From JBDTNL01 sp039933785 (GTDB lineage: Bacteria > Acidobacteriota > Thermoanaerobaculia > Multivoradales > JAGPDF01): a DNA stretch of 27,649 nt. Position 1 is the stretch's first letter; the number at the start of each line of letters is the position of its first letter. The stretch spans positions 1 through 27,649 of the forward strand of contig JBDTNL010000049.1 in the NCBI GenBank assembly GCA_039933785.1. The letters run 5' to 3'. The notes beneath the pieces are model-generated. The model saw nothing but the letters and a program-made list of their open reading frames with translations. It was not told the origin of the DNA and did no database searches. Of this stretch, positions 22,586 through 27,649 are shown piece by piece. The position numbers and the translations under genes were made by a program.

Positions 22586-23973
22586 TCGCCGCCCGCGCCA
22601 CCCAGTCGATCGAGCAAGTGCACGACCGTCCGGATGCCGTTGTAGTAGTGCGTGATGTTGAACTTCTCGTTCGGCGAATGCAGACGATCATCGGACAGCC
22701 CGAAGCCCATCAACAGCACCGGCGTGCGCAGCACCCTCGAGAACGTCGTCACGATCGGGATCGAGCCCCCTTCGCGGATGCGCACCGCGCGCTTGCCCCA
22801 GGTGTCTTCCATCGCCGCGATGGCGGCGTCGACCGCCGAACCCTTGGTCTCGAGCAACACCGGGTCGGCGCCGTGCAGGTACGTTACCTCCACGGTGACG
22901 CCCTTGGGGGCAATCTTCTTGACGTACTCGGTGAAGAGTTTCGCAATCTTCACCGGATCTTGGTCGGGAACAAGGCGCATCGAGACCTTGGCGCCGGCCC
23001 AGGAGGGTAGGACCGTCTTCGCCCCCTTGCCCTGATAGCCACCGAAAACGCCGTTCATGTCGCACGTCGGCCGGGTCCAGGTGCGCTCGAGATAGCTGTA
23101 GGCGTGCTCGCCATTGAGCTCGGGGACGTTCAAGTCCTTGCGGATGGCCTCTTCGTCGAATCCGAGCTGGCGAAACTCGTCGCGCTCCCAGGATTCGACC
23201 GGCCGAACGTCGTCGTAGAAGCCGTCGATCAGTATGCGTCCGGTGTTGACATCGTGCAATTGGCTGATGATGTAGCAGAGCGCGTTCAGAGGGTTGGTGA
23301 CGCCGCCGCCGAAGGTCCCCGAATGCAGGTCGCGGTTCGGTCCGGTGACCCGGAGCTCCATGTAAGCGAGGCCCTTGAGCCCGTACGTGAGCGCCGGCTG
23401 ACCGGGCCCATACATCGACGAATCGGACACCACGACGCAGTCGCACGCGAGCTTCTTGCCCTTGTCTTCTTTGACGAAGTGGTCGATCGATTCGCCGCCC
23501 GACTCTTCTTCGCCTTCGACCAGGAACTTGACGTTCACCGGCAGCGAGCCGCGTTCGGCCAGTATGGCGGCGACGGCCTTCAGATGGGTGAACGATTGGC
23601 CCTTATCGTCGGTCGCTCCGCGGCACACCAAGAGGTCGCCTTCCTCGGTGGGCTCGAACGGGGGATGGCGCCAGAGGTCGACCGGATCGACCGGCTGAAC
23701 GTCGTAGTGGCCATAGAACAACACCGTCGGTTTGCCCGGTGCGCCCAACCATTGGCCGTAGACCATCGGGTGTCCGGGGGTCTCCAAGATTTCGGTCTCG
23801 AGGCCAGCGGCGAGCATCTTGTCGCGCAGCCATTCGGCGCACCGCACCACGTCCCGATTGTAGTCGGGATCGGTCGAAATCGACGGGAACCGCAAGTATT
23901 CCTTGAGCTCGTCGAGATAGGCGCCCTTCTCGCGCTCGATGCGCTCCAGGACATCCTTGCTGTCTTTCGCCAT
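22582..23973 (-). CDS. M20-family dipeptidase
   Basis: The 463-residue metallopeptidase has the di-zinc site in order: His89 in YGHYDVQPV, the bridging aspartate in RGATDDKGQ (about 122), catalytic and ligand glutamates in VEGEEESGG (155-157), a later Asp in VVSDSSMYG, and the C-terminal histidine in LHSPNEKF. Between them is the lid/dimerisation domain (LHSGTFGGGVTNPLNAL). The pattern fits the carnosinase/CPG70-like dipeptidase group that cleaves dipeptides in the cytoplasm. AGAGGA stands 7 bases before the ATG. It is the first gene of the six-gene overlapping chain and has a TAGACT about 50 bases upstream. Confidence 0.92.
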   Translation of the reverse strand: MAKDSKDVLERIEREKGAYLDELKEYLRFPSISTDPDYNRDVVRCAEWLRDKMLAAGLETEILETPGHPMVYGQWLGAPGKPTVLFYGHYDVQPVDPVDLWRHPPFEPTEEGDLLVCRGATDDKGQSFTHLKAVAAILAERGSLPVNVKFLVEGEEESGGESIDHFVKEDKGKKLACDCVVVSDSSMYGPGQPALTYGLKGLAYMELRVTGPNRDLHSGTFGGGVTNPLNALCYIISQLHDVNTGRILIDGFYDDVRPVESWERDEFRQLGFDEEAIRKDLNVPELNGEHAYSYLERTWTRPTCDMNGVFGGYQGKGAKTVLPSWAGAKVSMRLVPDQDPVKIAKLFTEYVKKIAPKGVTVEVTYLHGADPVLLETKGSAVDAAIAAMEDTWGKRAVRIREGGSIPIVTTFSRVLRTPVLLMGFGLSDDRLHSPNEKFNITHYYNGIRTVVHLLDRLGGAGGE

Positions 23974-24024
23974 GACTCGTTCCTCTTGTTCTCGGTGGCT
24001 TTGCGTCGACTGCGACCCGTTGCG

Positions 24025-24030
24025 AGTCTA
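24025..24030 (-). promoter_or_regulatory. Candidate -10 element (TAGACT) for the M20 operon
   Basis: TAGACT on the minus strand lies 51 bases before the ATG at 23973, inside the 76-base gap after the transaldolase gene. A start near 24018 would give a leader of about 45 bases containing the AGAGGA ribosome-binding site at 23981-23986. Confidence 0.42.
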
Positions 24031-24049
24031 ACAGAGCGCTGGTGATCGA

Positions 24050-24706
24050 TCAGTCGTTGAAGCCCTTGCCGGTCTTCTTCCAATCCGCCAGGAAGCGCTC
24101 CAGACCGATGTCGGTCAGCGGGTGTTTGTACAGGGACTCGAGCACCTTGAAGGGAATGGTGCAGACATGGGCACCGATCAGTCCCGCTTGCACGACGTGG
24201 AGGGGGTGGCGCACGGAAGCGACCAACACCTGCGTCTCGAAGTCGTAGTTCTGGTAGATGCTGACGATCTTCTCGATCAGCTCCATCCCGTCCTCGGAGA
24301 CGTCATCCAGTCGGCCGATGAAGGGCGAGATGTAGGCCGCTCCAGCCTTCGCGGCGAGCAAGGCCTGGCCGGCCGAGAAGCACAGCGTCACGTTGCAGCG
24401 GATGCCCTCCTGGCGGAATTTCTGCACCGCCTGGAGGCCCACCGGCCCGAGCGGCACCTTGACGATCACGTTCTCGGACAGAGCCGCGAGGATGCGTCCC
24501 TGTTCCAGCATGCCCTCGAGATCGGTCGCCAGGACTTCGCCCGAGACCGGCCCGGGAACCAGCTTCGCGACCTCGCGGACGGTCGCGAGGTAGTTCTTAC
24601 CCTGCTTGGCAACCAAGCTCGGATTCGTGGTGACGCCGTCCACCATGCCCCAAGCGAGGCCGGTCTTGATCTCCTCGAGATCCGCGGTGTCGAGAAAAAA
24701 CTGCAT
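24050..24706 (-). CDS. Small transaldolase / fructose-6-phosphate aldolase family
   Basis: The 218-residue protein has the length and motifs of the short TalC/FSA group: MQFFLDTADLEEI at the start, GVTTNPSL (24-31), Schiff-base Lys83 in NVIVKVPLG, and YISPFIGRLDD. It catalyses aldol transfer on ketose phosphates; transaldolase and fructose-6-phosphate aldolase activity cannot be separated by these motifs. AAGGAG lies 6 bases before the ATG at 24706, overriding longer frames to 24772. Just upstream of that site, 24722-24737 could form a small hairpin (CGACC/GGTCG). The yhbY-like gene ends 62 bases upstream, so co-transcription is likely. Confidence 0.92.
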   Translation of the reverse strand: MQFFLDTADLEEIKTGLAWGMVDGVTTNPSLVAKQGKNYLATVREVAKLVPGPVSGEVLATDLEGMLEQGRILAALSENVIVKVPLGPVGLQAVQKFRQEGIRCNVTLCFSAGQALLAAKAGAAYISPFIGRLDDVSEDGMELIEKIVSIYQNYDFETQVLVASVRHPLHVVQAGLIGAHVCTIPFKVLESLYKHPLTDIGLERFLADWKKTGKGFND

Positions 24707-24768
24707 GGTCTGCTCCTTGATCGACCGTTTCGGGTCGGTTGTTTGCCGATTGCGGGGTGAATCGCCGG

Positions 24769-25083
24769 TCAACCGGTGTGGAGGTTCGCGAACTCCACGA
24801 CGCGATCTTCGGGGTCCTCGTTCTGACGAAAGAGGATCGCGATGTGTCCTACCAGGCCGACCGATTCGCAGTGCAAGCGCTCGGTGATGACCGAAACTAG
24901 CGCCTTTTTCTGCTCCTTGGCGGCGAGGAATCTCACTTTGATCAACTCGTGATGATCGAGCTGCTCGGCGAGTTGTCGCAGCGACCCCTCGCTCACCCCC
25001 TGCTTGCCGATGTGGACGCTCGGTTCCAAGGCGTGCGCGATGCCACGTAGTGCCTTTCGCTCGCTGGAAGTCAGTGCACGCAT
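24769..25083 (-). CDS. yhbY: YhbY family ribosome-associated RNA-binding protein (CRM domain)
   Basis: The 104-residue product is nearly all CRM domain: LTSSERKALRGIAHALEPSVHIGKQGVSEG, with the GxxG-type loop GKQG, followed by LDHHELIKVRFL and a final strand VGHIAILFRQ. YhbY-type proteins bind pre-50S ribosomal particles. The ATG at 25083 is used here; an in-frame GTG two codons upstream (25089) is an equally plausible start because a TAGTCT hexamer ends 7 bases before it, whereas neither codon has a Shine-Dalgarno sequence. It follows gyrA after a hairpin. Confidence 0.9.
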   Translation of the reverse strand: MRALTSSERKALRGIAHALEPSVHIGKQGVSEGSLRQLAEQLDHHELIKVRFLAAKEQKKALVSVITERLHCESVGLVGHIAILFRQNEDPEDRVVEFANLHTG

Positions 25084-25096
25084 GGCCACAAAGGGA

Positions 25097-25102
25097 AGAC
25101 TA
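25097..25102 (-). promoter_or_regulatory. Candidate -10 element (TAGTCT) for yhbY
   Basis: TAGTCT on the minus strand ends 7 bases before the GTG at 25089 and 13 bases before the ATG at 25083. The transcript would be leaderless for the GTG, or have a leader of only a few bases for the ATG. Confidence 0.35.
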
Positions 25103-25114
25103 CTACGCGGCGAG

Positions 25115-25133
25115 ACGGCGGATGGTCCGCCGT
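25115..25133 (-). terminator. Perfect 8-bp hairpin between gyrA and yhbY
   Basis: ACGGCGGA at 25115-25122 and TCCGCCGT at 25126-25133 are exact inverted repeats around a 3-base loop, about 20 bases after the gyrA stop. The T-run expected of a classical intrinsic terminator is missing on the minus strand. It may still terminate or protect the gyrA 3' end. Confidence 0.5.
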
Positions 25134-25151
25134 TTCGCACCGCGCGAGGAG

Positions 25152-27647
25152 TTAGTTCACCGGCTCCTCGGACCCGAGATCTACCTCCGCCACCTCGCCG
25201 TTGTCTTTCTCGACGATCTTGGCGATCGAAACGATCTTGTCTCCGGCCTCGAGGTCCATGAGCTTGACGCCTTGGGTCGAACGTCCGATCTGACGCACGT
25301 CCGCCACGTTGAGGCGAATGATCATGCCCTCGTGGGTGATGAGCATCATGCCGTCTTCCTCGCGGACCTGCTTCACGCCCACGACCTTGCCGGTCTTCTC
25401 GGAGATCTTGAGGTTGATGATGCCGAGACCACCGCGGCTCTGGACGCGATACTCGCCGGTTTCGGTGCGCTTGCCGTAGGCGTTCTCGCATACCGTTAGG
25501 ATGTCGCCTTCCTTTTCGAGGGGCTCCATTCCGACCACCAGGTCGTGATCGCGCAGATCGATGCCGCGTACGCCGCTGGTGGCGCGACCGGTCGACCGGA
25601 CGTCATTCTCTGGGAACTTGATCGAGAAGCCGTTCCGCGTCGCGAGGAGGATTTCCTTCTCGCCGTCGGTCACCCGAACGTCGAGCAGTCGGTCGCCGTC
25701 CTCGATGTTAATCGCGATGATGCCGCCCGCTCGCGGATTGCCGTACTCGGCAAGCACGGTCTTCTTGATCGTCCCGTTCCGGGTCGCGAAGACCAGGAAT
25801 TTGTCTTCCGGGAACTCGCGCACCGCGACGGAGGCGGCGATCTTCTCGCTCTGCTCGAGGTTGAGCAGGTTGATGATCGCCTTGCCCTTGGCGGCGGGAC
25901 CGGCCTGCGGGATGTCGTACACCTTGATCCAGTGCACGCGCCCGGATTCGGTGAACACCAGAACGTAGCTGTGGGCGGAGGCCACGTACAAGCGCTCGAC
26001 GAAATCCCCGTCCTTGGTCGACATGCCGTTGCGGCCCTTGCCGCCGCGGCCCTGGGCCCGATAGAGCGAGAGCGGCGAGCGCTTGATGTAGCCCGAGTTG
26101 GTGATCGTGATCACCATGTCCTCGTCGGCGATCATGTCCTCGAGCGTGATCTCGTTGGTCTCGGGGATGATCTCGGTGCGGCGCTTGTCGCCGTACGCCG
26201 CCTTGATCTCGGCGAGCTCGCGGCGGATCTCTTCCAACACCAGTTTGTCCGAGGCGAGGATCGCCCTCAGGCGCTCGATCAGCGTCATCAGCTCTTTGTA
26301 TTCATCGACGATTTTCTGCCGCTCGAGGCCGGTCAGACGCTGCAGGCGCATCTCCAGGATGGCCTGCGCCTGCACGTCCGAGAAGGCAAAGCCCGACATC
26401 AGACGCTCCTTGGCTTCCGACGGCGTCTGGCTCGAGCGGATAGTGGCGATCACTTGGTCGAGGTGGTCGAGCGCCTTGAGTAGGCCCTCCAAGATATGCG
26501 CCCGCTCCTCGGCCTTGCGTAGATCGAACCGCGTGCGGCGGATGATCACGACCTTGCGGTGATCGAGGAACAGCCGCAGCATTTGCAGCAGGGTGAGCAC
26601 CTTGGGCTGGTTGTCGACGATGGCGAGCAAAATGATCCCGAACGTCGTCTGCATCTGGGTGAGCTTGTAGAGCGAGTTGAGGATCACCTCGGGCACTTCG
26701 CCGCGCTTCACCTCGAGCACGATGCGGATACCCTCGCGGTCCGACTCGTCGCGCAGGTCGGACAAGCCCTCCAACCGCTTCTCGCGCACCAATTCGGCGA
26801 TCTTCTCGATCAGCCGCGCCTTGTTCACCTGGTACGGGATCTCGGTGATGATGATCGACTGCTTCTCGCCGCGCCGCTGCGTCTCGACCGCGGCGCGGGC
26901 CCGCACCTGAATGATTCCGCGCCCGGTCATGTACGCCTGCTGAATGCCGGTTAGTCCATGAATGAACCCGGCGGTCGGGAAGTCGGGGCCGGGAAGCACG
27001 CGCATGATCTTCTCGAGCGGCGTCTCGGGGTTGTCGATCACCAAGCACAGCGCATCGATCACTTCGCCGAGATTGTGCGGCGGAATGTTCGTCGCCATGC
27101 CGACCGCGATGCCCGAACTGCCGTTCACCAGCAAGTTCGGCGTTCGTGCCGGCAGCACCGCGGGCTCGGACTCCGAGCCGTCGTAGTTCGGCACCCATTC
27201 GACCGTTTCCTTGTCGATGTCTTCCTTCAACATCTCCTCGGCGAACTTGGTGAGCCGCACCTCCGTGTACCGCATGGCCGCCGGGTTGTCGCCATCGATC
27301 GAGCCAAAGTTGCCCTGCCCGTCGACCAGCGGGTAGCGCATGGAAAACTCCTGCGCCATACGCACCACCGCGTCATAAATCGCCGAGTCGCCATGCGGGT
27401 GGTACTTACCCATCACGTCGCCGACGATACGGGCCGACTTCTTGTACGCCTTGGAGGCCGTGTTCCCGACCTCCCACATTCCGTACAGCACGCGCCGATG
27501 GACGGGCTTCAACCCATCGCGTACATCAGGCAGCGCGCGGCCGATGATCACGCTCATGGCGTAGTCGATGTAACTGCGCTTCATCTCCGCTTCGATATCC
27601 ACACCGAGGTGGGTCTCGAAGGGTAAGGGGCGGTCGGTATCGCTCAT
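25152..27647 (-). CDS. gyrA: DNA gyrase subunit A
   Basis: The complete 831-residue subunit begins two bases inside the right edge (MSDTDRPLPFETHLGVDIE). The winged-helix breakage domain has catalytic Tyr127 in AAMRYTEVRL, equivalent to E. coli Tyr122, and the quinolone-determining region HPHGDSAIYDAVVRMAQ keeps Ser88 and Asp92 (E. coli Ser83 and Asp87), the wild-type-like residues. The coiled coil follows, then six-bladed C-terminal wrapping domain repeats with the GyrA box QGRGGKG at 532-538. The box identifies gyrase rather than topoisomerase IV. The C-terminus ends in a short acidic tail. The upstream region is outside the window, so its promoter cannot be judged. Confidence 0.97.
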   Translation of the reverse strand: MSDTDRPLPFETHLGVDIEAEMKRSYIDYAMSVIIGRALPDVRDGLKPVHRRVLYGMWEVGNTASKAYKKSARIVGDVMGKYHPHGDSAIYDAVVRMAQEFSMRYPLVDGQGNFGSIDGDNPAAMRYTEVRLTKFAEEMLKEDIDKETVEWVPNYDGSESEPAVLPARTPNLLVNGSSGIAVGMATNIPPHNLGEVIDALCLVIDNPETPLEKIMRVLPGPDFPTAGFIHGLTGIQQAYMTGRGIIQVRARAAVETQRRGEKQSIIITEIPYQVNKARLIEKIAELVREKRLEGLSDLRDESDREGIRIVLEVKRGEVPEVILNSLYKLTQMQTTFGIILLAIVDNQPKVLTLLQMLRLFLDHRKVVIIRRTRFDLRKAEERAHILEGLLKALDHLDQVIATIRSSQTPSEAKERLMSGFAFSDVQAQAILEMRLQRLTGLERQKIVDEYKELMTLIERLRAILASDKLVLEEIRRELAEIKAAYGDKRRTEIIPETNEITLEDMIADEDMVITITNSGYIKRSPLSLYRAQGRGGKGRNGMSTKDGDFVERLYVASAHSYVLVFTESGRVHWIKVYDIPQAGPAAKGKAIINLLNLEQSEKIAASVAVREFPEDKFLVFATRNGTIKKTVLAEYGNPRAGGIIAINIEDGDRLLDVRVTDGEKEILLATRNGFSIKFPENDVRSTGRATSGVRGIDLRDHDLVVGMEPLEKEGDILTVCENAYGKRTETGEYRVQSRGGLGIINLKISEKTGKVVGVKQVREEDGMMLITHEGMIIRLNVADVRQIGRSTQGVKLMDLEAGDKIVSIAKIVEKDNGEVAEVDLGSEEPVN

Positions 27648-27649
27648 TG

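Noticed and set aside
24765..24776. Near-palindrome CCGGT-CA-ACCGG at the end of yhbY
   Set aside because: The 2-base centre is too small for a hairpin loop, and the site overlaps coding sequence. Nothing supports an operator or terminator.
1..27649. tRNA, rRNA, riboswitch, insertion sequence, prophage or CRISPR features
   Set aside because: Nearly all sequence is covered by well-supported genes; the remaining gaps are under about 110 bases and contain no cloverleaf, direct-repeat array, transposase or recombinase pattern that I could see.

Overview
The window is a GC-rich, gene-dense bacterial chromosome segment of about 27.6 kb. No RNA genes, insertion sequences, phage genes or CRISPR arrays are visible, and no gene-free stretch exceeds about 110 bases. 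The gene content is mostly housekeeping (ruvAB, rocF-type arginase, gyrA, yhbY, transaldolase), with one specialised-metabolism operon. A large secreted protein of the 'VWFA-related' type, a family especially expanded in Acidobacteriota, together with the high GC, points to an acidobacterium, perhaps of the Thermoanaerobaculia kind. That placement is inference; only phylogenetics of GyrA or RuvB would settle it.

Layout. 1-98: start of a YggT-like membrane protein reading leftward out of the window. 207-5868 (+): ruvA, ruvB, a DHH phosphoesterase, arginase, and a fused NDP-forming acyl-CoA synthetase. 5865-11946 (-): a secreted VWA-like protein, an MMPL/RND exporter and a B12-binding-type radical SAM protein. 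12047-17264 (-): a tightly coupled six-gene operon consisting of a four-helix membrane protein, a type III polyketide synthase, an ICMT-like methyltransferase, an acyl carrier protein, a fatty acyl-AMP ligase and an FAD oxidoreductase. 17339-19230 (+): a MscS-type channel fused to a cyclic-nucleotide-binding domain, then a TfoX-N-like protein. 19227-23973 (-): a six-gene chain in which every junction is a 4-base start/stop overlap (M20 peptidase, CYTH protein, sugar nucleotidyltransferase, HAD phosphatase, YbjQ-like protein, alpha/beta hydrolase). 24050-27647 (-): gyrA, yhbY and a small transaldolase.

The most interesting system is the type III PKS operon. It resembles the Streptomyces SrsA-SrsB-SrsC phenolic-lipid logic (PKS, ICMT-like methyltransferase, flavoprotein), but carries its own acyl loading pair (fatty acyl-AMP ligase plus carrier protein) and an unrecognised membrane protein. 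A methylated, possibly quinoid, alkylresorcinol or alkylpyrone lipid is a reasonable prediction.

The second theme is gene expression. A TAGAMT-like hexamer (TAGAAT or TAGACT, with variants) recurs upstream of most first genes. In ruvA, ruvB, the DHH gene, the MscS gene, the MMPL gene, the membrane-protein gene and others it lies only 6-9 bases before an ATG or GTG with no Shine-Dalgarno sequence. This is the layout expected for leaderless mRNAs. Other genes (rocF, the VWA gene, transaldolase, the M20 peptidase) have clear Shine-Dalgarno sequences, so both initiation modes appear to coexist.
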